A DNA stretch of 64,000 nucleotides, taken from NCBI RefSeq assembly GCF_001552615.1, contig NZ_BCRN01000001.1, forward strand, positions 1 to 64,000, read 5' to 3'. This document shows, in pieces, positions 18,384 through 25,750 of this stretch (positions are counted from its first letter, which is position 1; each line of letters opens with the position of its first letter). The translations under genes and the position numbers were made by a program. The stretch comes from Millisia brevis NBRC 105863. Its GTDB lineage: Bacteria; Actinomycetota; Actinomycetes; Mycobacteriales; Mycobacteriaceae. Below the pieces are notes generated by a model that had not been told where the DNA came from, made no database searches, and saw only the letters and a list, made by a program, of their open reading frames with translations.

Positions 18384-18921
18384 TCGACGTCACCGCCAGC
18401 GAGGGGTCCGCGGCCCGTTGGACGGCCACCCCGAGCATGAGCCCGAGCATCAACATCGCGGTCGCATCCCAGTCGACGCGCTCGGCATCGGGGATCTCCG
18501 ACCGGGCACCGATCAGCCGGGCGATGCGCTCGCGCATGCGGGCGTACCGCTGCGCGGAACTGTCCGCGGTGGCGGCGACCGAGGCGACCTCCAACTCGAA
18601 CCGCGCCCACCGACGCTCCCCGATCATCCGGTCCGCCCACTCCCCGAGGACGCGCTGCCACGCGCCGAGGCTGTCGTCCCCGGCGAGGTCGGCGAGGATC
18701 CGGTCGATCTCGCGGGCGTAGAGCATGTCGAGCGCCTCGGCGGCGAGATCGGGCTTGCCGCCGAAGTTCGAGTAGACCGCGCCGGTGGTGAAACCGGCCG
18801 TATCGGCGATCTGCTCGACCGAGCACGCGTGATATCCGTGGTCGAGGAAAAGCGTCAAAGCCGCATCGAGAATCAGGCCGCGCGTGCGCTCCTTGCTCTC
18901 GGCTCGACTCAGAGGGGCCAT
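18334..18921 (-). CDS. TetR-family transcriptional regulator
   Basis: A 195-residue TetR regulator. The helix-turn-helix covers about residues 8-55: TRGLILDAALTLFLDHGY, then the recognition-helix part TTGAVYSNFGGKPDLA. ATG at 18921 (MAPLSRAESKERTR) is chosen because TetR homology begins just after it; an in-frame ATG at 18951 is possible. It is convergent with the TfoX-like gene (50-bp overlap) and 59 bp downstream of the LigC-type ligase gene on the same strand, so it could be read through from ligC. I found no clear operator for it, and its target is unknown. Confidence 0.85.
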   Translation of the reverse strand: MAPLSRAESKERTRGLILDAALTLFLDHGYHACSVEQIADTAGFTTGAVYSNFGGKPDLAAEALDMLYAREIDRILADLAGDDSLGAWQRVLGEWADRMIGERRWARFELEVASVAATADSSAQRYARMRERIARLIGARSEIPDAERVDWDATAMLMLGLMLGVAVQRAADPSLAVTSITHGLGALVRHPPSRD

Positions 18922-18980
18922 CGCTTCACTGTAACTCTCGGGCGGCCGCATCAACCCGTAGACGAGGACAAAATTCGAGG

Positions 18981-20042
18981 TCAGCGGCCTGCCAGAACGT
19001 CGGAAACGTCGTATCGGGCCGGTATGTCCAGCTGTTCGAAGGTGCATTCGGACGGCTCGCGGTCCGGTCTCCACCGCAGGAACTTCGCGGTATGCCGCAG
19101 GCGCAGTCGCGCGTCTGCGGCGGCGTCGCCCTCCATCTGGTCGTAGGCGACCTCGAGGACCCGTTCGGGGCGCAGCGGGATCCAACTGCGATCGGCGCCG
19201 GCCCGCCAACGGGTCGCCTCGCCCTCGGCGACGACGTCCGCGCCGACGCGCAGCGGCTCGACGATGTCGAGCAGTTCGACGCGAGCGGCGTCGGAGAACG
19301 AGCCGCTGCCGCCGATCATGTAGAGCTGGTCGTCGTGGTAGAGCCCGAGCAGCAGGGATCCCACACCGCGCCCGGACTTGTGCACCCGATAACCGAACAG
19401 CACACAGTCGGCGGTCCGCGCGTGCTTGACCTTGATCATCTCGCGCTTGTTCGGCAGATAGATACTGTCGGCCCGCTTGGCGACCACCCCGTCGAGCCCG
19501 GCGCCCTCGAACTCCCGGAACCAGCGCTCGGCGACATCCGGGTCGTCGGTGGCGGCGGTGACGTGGCAGCCTCCGCCGGGGCGGACCGCCGGGCGCAGGC
19601 GCTCGCGGCGCTCGGAGAAGGGCAGCCCGGTCAGATCCTCGTCCCCCAGGGCGAGTACGTCGAAGGCGATCAGGGAGGCCGGCTGCCGCTCGGCGAGCAT
19701 CGCCACCCGGCTGGCGGCCGGATGGATCCGCTCGGACAGCGCATCCCAGCTCAGCCGCAGGATGCCGTCCACCTCGCGGGCGACGACGAGTTCGCCGTCG
19801 ATGACGCAGCGTTCGGACAGGTATTCGCGGACCTGCTCGACCATCTCCGGGAAGTAGCGGGCCAGATCCTTGCCGCCGCGCGAGCCGATGACGACCTCGT
19901 CACCGTCCCGGAAGACGATCGCCCGGAAGCCGTCCCACTTCGGTTCGTACCACCAGGGCGACTCCCCCTCCGCGGCGCGCGGCACGACCTTGGTGGCCTT
20001 GGCGAGCATCGGCGCGACGGGCGGCTCGATCGGCAGTTGCAC
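18981..20042 (-). CDS. ligC: ATP-dependent DNA ligase, LigC type
   Basis: A 353-residue ATP-dependent ligase. The adenylation motif EPKWDGFRAIVF (nucleophile Lys near residue 34) opens a complete nucleotidyltransferase domain with IDGELVV, then EGLDG-like GLDGVVAKR and IKVKHART (motifs III-V). An OB-fold follows, ending near LRHTAKFLRWRPDREP. Length and layout match mycobacterial LigC. Such ligases act in minor repair or backup end-joining. It reads away from the terminator at 20123-20159 and toward the TetR gene. One of three LigD-related proteins in 12 kb. Confidence 0.93.
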   Translation of the reverse strand: MQLPIEPPVAPMLAKATKVVPRAAEGESPWWYEPKWDGFRAIVFRDGDEVVIGSRGGKDLARYFPEMVEQVREYLSERCVIDGELVVAREVDGILRLSWDALSERIHPAASRVAMLAERQPASLIAFDVLALGDEDLTGLPFSERRERLRPAVRPGGGCHVTAATDDPDVAERWFREFEGAGLDGVVAKRADSIYLPNKREMIKVKHARTADCVLFGYRVHKSGRGVGSLLLGLYHDDQLYMIGGSGSFSDAARVELLDIVEPLRVGADVVAEGEATRWRAGADRSWIPLRPERVLEVAYDQMEGDAAADARLRLRHTAKFLRWRPDREPSECTFEQLDIPARYDVSDVLAGR

Positions 20043-20122
20043 GGATCACATCCTGTCAGACCGCGCCGACGAACCGACCCGAACGGCCCCCCGACAGGCC
20101 CCCCGACAGACAAACAGACAAA

Positions 20123-20159
20123 CGAGCGGGCCGGCTCCGCAAGGGAGCCGGCCCGCTCG
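20123..20159 (-). terminator. Strong intrinsic-type terminator of the secreted protease gene
   Basis: A perfect 16-bp stem (20123-20138 against 20144-20159) with a 5-base loop starts 25 bp after the stop of the minus-strand protease gene. Read on the minus strand it is followed by TTTGTCTGTTTGTCTG, a broken T tract. It insulates the protease gene from ligC downstream. Confidence 0.85.
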
Positions 20160-20184
20160 AGATGGTCGAACGTGTGAGGCGTGA

Positions 20185-20859
20185 TCAGATGGGTCGGAAC
20201 CCGGCACCGATCCCGCCGTTGGCGGAGAGGATCGACAGGATCTGGTCCATGTTGCGGCCGATTTCCGGTCCGATGCAGGGCACCAGCATGTAGGCGTTGA
20301 CCATGCCGACCAGCGTCTCGCCCACGACGACCGGGGCGCCGGAGTCGCCCTCGATCACGCAGAGCTGCGTCATGGTCTCGCGGGTATCGAAGACGTCGCC
20401 GTAGACCCAGCCACAGGTGCGACCGGTGGTCCGCCCCTCCTTGCACACGATGGTCGGGAAGCTGACCGGCGCACCGACGGAGGTGATGGTCGTATTGCCG
20501 ACCCGGTTGACCGGGATGACCCGGTTCGGGTCGAACTGGATGACCGCGAAGTCGAGGGTCTCGTCCGAGGAGACGATCCGTCCGAGCACACCGGCGTCGG
20601 TCTGGGTCTCCGAGAGGATGAGGTCGCCGACCTGTCCGCAGTGCGCGGCGGTCATGCCGACCAAACGCCCGGCCGCGTCGTTACCGATCGTGGTCAGCGT
20701 GCAGTTCACCTTCAGCTCACCATCCGGACCGGCCACCACGATTCCGGAACCACCGCCCATTGCCGGTCGGTCGTCCGCAGCCGCGGTACCCACACTCAGG
20801 CCCGTCGCGACGATGATCGCGAGCAGGGCACCGAGCACAACGGACTTGATCATCGACAT
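20185..20859 (-). CDS. Secreted chymotrypsin-fold (S1) serine protease-like protein
   Basis: A 224-residue exported protein. A signal peptide (SVVLGALLAIIVATGLSVGT, cleavage after TAAA) precedes a trypsin-like domain. The catalytic set is complete: His in MTAAHCG, Asp in ETLDFAVIQF and Ser in EGDSGAPVV, with Cys pairs consistent with disulfides. This is similar to the small secreted S1 proteins of nocardioform actinobacteria. No pro-domain of the alpha-lytic type is present. It starts with ATG at 20859, and the 231 bp up to plsB hold the divergent promoters. The strong hairpin at 20123 follows it. Substrate unknown. Confidence 0.9.
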   Translation of the reverse strand: MSMIKSVVLGALLAIIVATGLSVGTAAADDRPAMGGGSGIVVAGPDGELKVNCTLTTIGNDAAGRLVGMTAAHCGQVGDLILSETQTDAGVLGRIVSSDETLDFAVIQFDPNRVIPVNRVGNTTITSVGAPVSFPTIVCKEGRTTGRTCGWVYGDVFDTRETMTQLCVIEGDSGAPVVVGETLVGMVNAYMLVPCIGPEIGRNMDQILSILSANGGIGAGFRPI

Positions 20860-21090
20860 CCCTTCGATTTGGTCGGAAGCACCGTACCAAGGGTCACGCC
20901 GGACGAGCGCATCGTCGTCCGGCGTCGAGACCGGGCGGTAATACGTTTGTCATCGACCCCAAAAACGCTCCCCACATCGGGGGCCCGGGCCATACCTTTG
21001 GCTGTAAGTCGGATCACAAATCGAGGCGGTATGACACTAAGCCCACACGGCGGTCGGAATCTGCGGACAATGATCAACGGGAGGTTTCCG

Positions 21091-23406
21091 ATGTCGACAC
21101 TGCGTTCCGAGCCGACGGGTCACGATGTGGATTCGAACGACCGGGTGGTTTACCTGATCGATGCCGCGACCGCCGTGGATACCCAGGCGGCCAACCAGTG
21201 GATCGACGAGCAACGCGGTGGGACGGTCACGGCACCGACCGCCCGGCCCACGTCGTTGACCATTCGTCACGGCGGGCTGACCGAATTCCTCGCGCGCGCC
21301 CAGCACGAGGGCACCGATCCACTTTTTGTTCCCCTGCGGGTCAGCCGTCCCCAGCGCCGGATCGTGCGGCTGCTGGCGCCACCGACGCGGCTGCGGTCGC
21401 TGCCCGGCTGGCGCCGCTGGCTGACCCCCGGAAGTTCGGATCGCGGCGTCGTGGTGGTCGGCAAGCCCGCGACGCTCGCCGAGTTGACCGATCGCTTCCA
21501 CCGCACCGGCGGACGGTCGTTGGCCGCATTCGTCGGTCGGCAGGCGAGCCTGGCTCTCGACCGGGCCGAGCGGGACCTGATCGGCACCGAATACAAGTTC
21601 CCCCGCTTCGTCGTCGAGGAGATGACCGAAAGCAACCGATTCCGGGGCGACCTGGCCGAGCTGGCCGCGTCGGTCGACCAGCCGCTGCCCGACGTCGAGA
21701 TCCGTGTTCGCGCCATCCTCGACGAGATGGTCGCCACCGAGAACCACCGCGCGGTCGAGCTGTGGGGCACGCTCGGCGCCTACTTCTCGCGCGCCTACAA
21801 CGTGCAGGCCGACGCGAGCGGCCTGCAGGCGATCCGCGACCTCAACGCCTGCTACCCGCTGGTCTTCCTTCCCAACCACCGCTCCTATCTCGACCCGTTG
21901 GTGCTGCGCCCCGCCCTGCTCGCCGAGGGGCTGCCGCTCAACCACGTGATGGGCGGGATCAACGTCGGCTTCTGGCCGATCGGACCGATCGCCAAGCGCA
22001 GTGGGCTGGTCCTGATCCAGCGGAAGTTCTCCGACAAGATCTACAAGTGGACGCTGCGGCAGTACATGAGCTTCCTGCTCAGCAAGCGGTTCAACCTCGA
22101 GTGGTACATCGAGGGCGGACGCACCCGCACCGGCAAGCTGCGGCCGCCGCGCTTCGGTCTGCTGACCTACCTGTTCGAGGCGATGGAGAGCAGCGACGCC
22201 GAGGACGTCTACCTGGTCCCGACGTCGATCACCTACGACCGCCTGCACGAGGTCGCCGCGATGGCCGCCGAGTCGCACGGGGCGCCCAAACAGGCGGAGA
22301 GCTTCGGCGCGTTGATCGACTACATCCGGGCCCAGGGCAAGATCCGCGGCACCGCCTACCTGCGTTTCGGGCAGCCGATCTCCGTTCGGCAGATGCTCGA
22401 GGAGTTCCCCGACAAGCGGGTGGCCGTCCAGCGCAGCGCCCTGGCCGTCGCGCATGCCATCAACGAGGTGACCCCGGTGGCCCCCGGGGCGCTGGTCTCG
22501 ATGGCGATGCTCGGCGCGGAGGATCGCGCGCTGAGCACCGCGGAGTTGTGGTCGGTGGTCGCCCCGCTGGCCGACTACATCGAAACGCGCGGCCTGCCGA
22601 TCGCCGGCGGCTGTGACCTCGGCGCCCTCGACACGATGACCACCGCGCTGCGCAGCCAGATGGCGGCCGGGGTCATCCGCTCCTTCGACGACGGTCCGGA
22701 GCCGCTCTATCTGCTCGCCCAGGACAAGCATCTGGTCGCCGCCTTCTTCCGCAACAACGCGATCCACTTCTTCGTGATGCGCGCCTTCGCCGAACTGGCC
22801 CTGGCATCGGTCGCGCTGCGCCCGGAGCCCTCCGTCGGAGACGACGCCGGCGCCGACATTTCCGGCACCGTCCACGCGCGGGCCCTGGAACTGCGGGATC
22901 TCCTCAAGTTCGAGTACTTCTTCGGGGACCGCGAGGATTTCCAGACCCAGCTGGACACCGAACTCGACATGATCGAGCCGAACTGGCGCACCACCGACAG
23001 CCCGGAAAAGATCCTCGAGGTCCTGAGCGGGTTGCCCGTGCTGCTCGCGCACCGGGTGCTGCAGGCGATCTTCGAGGCCTACCAGGTGGTGGCCGACCAA
23101 CTGCTGCTGTTGGCGCCGGGCGAGCCGTTCGACCGGCCCGGTTTCCTCGAGGCGTCGCTGGGGCTGGCGCAGTCCCGCCGACTGCGTCAACAACTGCAGC
23201 ACAGCGAAGCGATCTCGAACGAACTGTTCGATACCGCCCTGCAGGAGGCGGCGAACCTCGATCTGCTCGACGTCGGCGCCGACGCGGTCACGAACCGCCG
23301 CCGCGACTTTGCCGCTCGGATATCGTTCTGGTCGGAAGCGGTGCGTCACCTGCGACAGATGGCCCTGTCCAAGCTCGACTCGATCGACGCCCGGGAGCAG
23401 TGGTAA
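21091..23406 (+). CDS. plsB: Glycerol-3-phosphate 1-O-acyltransferase (PlsB)
   Basis: A 771-residue membrane-associated acyltransferase making 1-acyl-glycerol-3-phosphate, the first step of phospholipid and triacylglycerol synthesis. The acyltransferase blocks are clear: NHRSYLDPL (HX4D, about residue 263), GGINVGFWPIGPIAKRSG (block II), YIEGGRTRTGKL (glycerol-phosphate binding, about 337) and VYLVPTSITYDRL (block IV). Size and layout match mycobacterial PlsB2. ATG at 21091 follows GGGAGG with good spacing, and upstream sequence in this frame is not PlsB-like. It is followed after 13 bp by plsC, the next enzyme, then three more genes of the same operon. Confidence 0.95.
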   Translation: MSTLRSEPTGHDVDSNDRVVYLIDAATAVDTQAANQWIDEQRGGTVTAPTARPTSLTIRHGGLTEFLARAQHEGTDPLFVPLRVSRPQRRIVRLLAPPTRLRSLPGWRRWLTPGSSDRGVVVVGKPATLAELTDRFHRTGGRSLAAFVGRQASLALDRAERDLIGTEYKFPRFVVEEMTESNRFRGDLAELAASVDQPLPDVEIRVRAILDEMVATENHRAVELWGTLGAYFSRAYNVQADASGLQAIRDLNACYPLVFLPNHRSYLDPLVLRPALLAEGLPLNHVMGGINVGFWPIGPIAKRSGLVLIQRKFSDKIYKWTLRQYMSFLLSKRFNLEWYIEGGRTRTGKLRPPRFGLLTYLFEAMESSDAEDVYLVPTSITYDRLHEVAAMAAESHGAPKQAESFGALIDYIRAQGKIRGTAYLRFGQPISVRQMLEEFPDKRVAVQRSALAVAHAINEVTPVAPGALVSMAMLGAEDRALSTAELWSVVAPLADYIETRGLPIAGGCDLGALDTMTTALRSQMAAGVIRSFDDGPEPLYLLAQDKHLVAAFFRNNAIHFFVMRAFAELALASVALRPEPSVGDDAGADISGTVHARALELRDLLKFEYFFGDREDFQTQLDTELDMIEPNWRTTDSPEKILEVLSGLPVLLAHRVLQAIFEAYQVVADQLLLLAPGEPFDRPGFLEASLGLAQSRRLRQQLQHSEAISNELFDTALQEAANLDLLDVGADAVTNRRRDFAARISFWSEAVRHLRQMALSKLDSIDAREQW

Positions 23407-23419
23407 GAGGGGAGCGGCG

Positions 23420-24907
23420 ATGACCGACAACGAAGGTCGGCCCGCGCCAACGAAATCCAATACGTCGACCGAGCCAACCATCGAGCATCTCGAGCGCATC
23501 GCGACCGGCCCGACCGGCCCGAAGTGTGTGGCCTTCTTCGACTACGACGGCACGATCATCGACGGGTACTCCGCCGGGGCGGTCTTCCGGGAACGCCTGC
23601 GCCGCCGGGATATCGGCCCGATCGAGATGTGGGATCTGGCCTCCGCCGCGGTCGAGATGCGGGTGCGCAACTCCACGGTGGACAACCTGATGGACAAGGC
23701 GGTCCGCGCCCTCGCCGGCAAGGGCCACGACGACCTGCTCTCCGACGCGCGTCGCCTCTTCCGCGACCACCTCGCCGGGATGATCTACCCGCATATGCGG
23801 GCGATCATCGCCGCCCACAAGCGCGCCGGGCATCGGGTGGTGATGGCGACCTCCGCGACGCCGTACCAGGCGATGGCAGTGGTCGAGGACCTCGGCTTCG
23901 ACGACATCATCTGCACCCGTCCGGAGGTCGACGCCGACGGCGTCCTTACCGGCCAGGTGCCGGGCGGATCGCTCTGGGGCCCGCGCAAGGCGGAGGGCGT
24001 GCTCGATTGGGCGCAGGCCAACGGCGCCGACCTGGACATCAGCTGGGCCTACTCCAACGGTGGCGAGGATGTCCCGATGTTGGAGTTGGTGGCCAACCCG
24101 GTGGCGATCAACCCGGACCCCCGGCTGACCAAGCAGGCGAATGCGCGCGGCTGGCCGATCCTGCGGCTGTCGACCGCGGGGTCGGCGCTCGACGTCACCT
24201 CGACCGCCCGCACCGTGGCCGCGCTCGGCGCGATGGTCACCACGACCGGGCTGGGTATCGGGGTGGGTCTGTTGCGGCGCAATCGGCGCAGCGGTGCCAA
24301 TCTGGTCAGTTCGGCCGGTACGTCGATGGCGCTGGCCCTGGCGGGGATCGACCTGGAGATCACCGGCGAGGAATACCTGTGGCATCAGCGCCCGGCGGTC
24401 TTCGTGTTCAACCATCAGAGCAACCTCGACGCGATCGTGGTCGCGGCCGTCCTGCGCAGGGACATCACCGCTCTGGCCAAGAAGGAACTCTCCCGCGCTC
24501 CCTTCTTCGCTCCGCTGGGTTCGATGTTCTCGGTGGCCTATATCGACCGGAAGGACCCGAACAAGGCCGGTGATCCGCTCGCTCCGGCGGTCGAGAAGCT
24601 GCGCGAGGGCATCTCGGTGGTGATCGCGCCGGAGGGCACTCGGATGCCGACGCCGTCTCTGGGTCGTTTCAAGTCGGGGGCGTTCCGGTTGGCCGCGGAC
24701 GCCGGGGTGCCGATCGTGCCGATCGTGCTCGACGGTGTCGGCCGATTGATGTCGCGAACCGCGCTGGTCGCGAAGCCGGGCACGGTGCGCGTCAGCGTGG
24801 GCCGGCCCTATCAGACCACCGACTGGGATCCGGAGGATCTCGCTCCGCATATCGCCGAGGTGCGCGGCTTCTTCCAGGAGGAGCTCGACCGCTTTACGCT
24901 GCCCTGA
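23420..24907 (+). CDS. plsC: HAD-phosphatase/1-acylglycerol-3-phosphate acyltransferase fusion (PlsC)
   Basis: A 495-residue two-domain protein. Residues about 35-250 are a HAD-IB hydrolase (nucleophile motif FFDYDGTIIDG; later SYSNGGEDVPML-type loop, here WAYSNGGEDVPM), and about 310-480 are a PlsC acyltransferase with NHQSNLD (HX4D, about 330) and APEGTRMP (about 403). The same fusion exists in mycobacterial PlsC. The acyltransferase adds the second acyl chain to lysophosphatidic acid; the HAD part could dephosphorylate a lipid or serine-phosphate-like substrate, but this is not settled. ATG at 23420 follows GAGGGGAG. It directly follows plsB, so both acylation steps are co-expressed. Confidence 0.95.
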   Translation: MTDNEGRPAPTKSNTSTEPTIEHLERIATGPTGPKCVAFFDYDGTIIDGYSAGAVFRERLRRRDIGPIEMWDLASAAVEMRVRNSTVDNLMDKAVRALAGKGHDDLLSDARRLFRDHLAGMIYPHMRAIIAAHKRAGHRVVMATSATPYQAMAVVEDLGFDDIICTRPEVDADGVLTGQVPGGSLWGPRKAEGVLDWAQANGADLDISWAYSNGGEDVPMLELVANPVAINPDPRLTKQANARGWPILRLSTAGSALDVTSTARTVAALGAMVTTTGLGIGVGLLRRNRRSGANLVSSAGTSMALALAGIDLEITGEEYLWHQRPAVFVFNHQSNLDAIVVAAVLRRDITALAKKELSRAPFFAPLGSMFSVAYIDRKDPNKAGDPLAPAVEKLREGISVVIAPEGTRMPTPSLGRFKSGAFRLAADAGVPIVPIVLDGVGRLMSRTALVAKPGTVRVSVGRPYQTTDWDPEDLAPHIAEVRGFFQEELDRFTLP

Positions 24908-24930
24908 AGGCGCGGCCTACGCTGAGACGA

Positions 24931-25311
24931 GTGTGGACCCCGCTGACCTACGCGCTCTATGCGTTGACGCTGTTCTCGGCGGCATGGGTGCTGTTCGACC
25001 TGATCACCGGCCGTTCCTTCCTGCTGAAGTTCGCGCGTGCCCGGCACCTGCTGCGGCTGCACATCGGCACCGAGGTGGCCCTGGTGGCGCAATTGGTGGT
25101 CGGCATAGCCGCCACGATCGGGGGCGGTCGTGACATCCACGGCGCGACGTTCATCGCCTACCTGGTGGGACTGGTGATCGTGCTGCCGGCCGCCGTGTGG
25201 TGGGCCTACGGGGATCCGGGGCGCGGCGGCCTGGCGGTCCTGCTGGTCGCCAATCTGGCGATCGCGATCATGGTGGTCCGGCTGACGCAGTTGTGGGCCG
25301 GCCATGCGTGA
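24931..25311 (+). CDS. Small integral membrane protein of unknown function
   Basis: A 126-residue protein with about four predicted membrane helices (residues 5-25, 45-65, 70-90, 98-118). No catalytic motif or known family was recognised. The GTG at 24931 is the only start in the short gap after plsC. It overlaps the next membrane-protein gene by 8 bp, and both appear to belong to the plsB-plsC-ligD operon. Paired small four-helix proteins of this type are common upstream of ligD in nocardioform genomes as I recall them; no function is assigned. Confidence 0.8.
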   Translation: MWTPLTYALYALTLFSAAWVLFDLITGRSFLLKFARARHLLRLHIGTEVALVAQLVVGIAATIGGGRDIHGATFIAYLVGLVIVLPAAVWWAYGDPGRGGLAVLLVANLAIAIMVVRLTQLWAGHA

Positions 25312-25750
25312 ACAGGGCGGTGCGGACAGCGCCGCGAACGGCCGTGCACGTCGCACCGGATTCCACAGCGTGCTCGTCGCGCTCTACGCGTTGTTCTCGC
25401 TGGCCGCCGGTGCGCGCTCGGCGGTCCAGATCAGCACCAACTTCTCCGCCGCTCCCCTGGCCTACTTGTTGTCGGCGCTCGCCGCGGTGATCTACATCCT
25501 CGCGACGATCGCGTTGGCTCGCGATCGGATCAGCTGGGCGTGGCCGCTGTGCCTGATCGAGTTGTTCGGTGTGCTGATCGTCGGCGCCGCCAGCTACCTG
25601 CTGCCGGAGCTGTTCCCGGATCAGACGGTGTGGTCGCACTTCGGACAGGGCTATCTGTTCATCCCGCTGGCCCTGCCGATCGCTGCGTTGTGGTGGATGC
25701 GCCGCACCGCCGCCGCGGCTGTCGTCGACAGCGAGTCCGGGCGGCCCTGA
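25304..25750 (+). CDS. Small integral membrane protein of unknown function
   Basis: A 148-residue protein. A basic N-terminus of about 20 residues is followed by four predicted helices (residues 20-40, 48-68, 74-95, 108-128) and a short soluble tail. The charge and helix pattern resembles the preceding gene product, so they may form a hetero-oligomer. ATG at 25304 overlaps the upstream gene by 8 bp, and the stop TGA overlaps the ligD ATG (TGATG), so translation is coupled to ligD. No known family. Confidence 0.8.
   Translation: MREQGGADSAANGRARRTGFHSVLVALYALFSLAAGARSAVQISTNFSAAPLAYLLSALAAVIYILATIALARDRISWAWPLCLIELFGVLIVGAASYLLPELFPDQTVWSHFGQGYLFIPLALPIAALWWMRRTAAAAVVDSESGRP

Noticed and set aside
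21037-23499. 820-residue open frame antisense to plsB
   Set aside because: Same shadow effect; the plus strand has all PlsB blocks.
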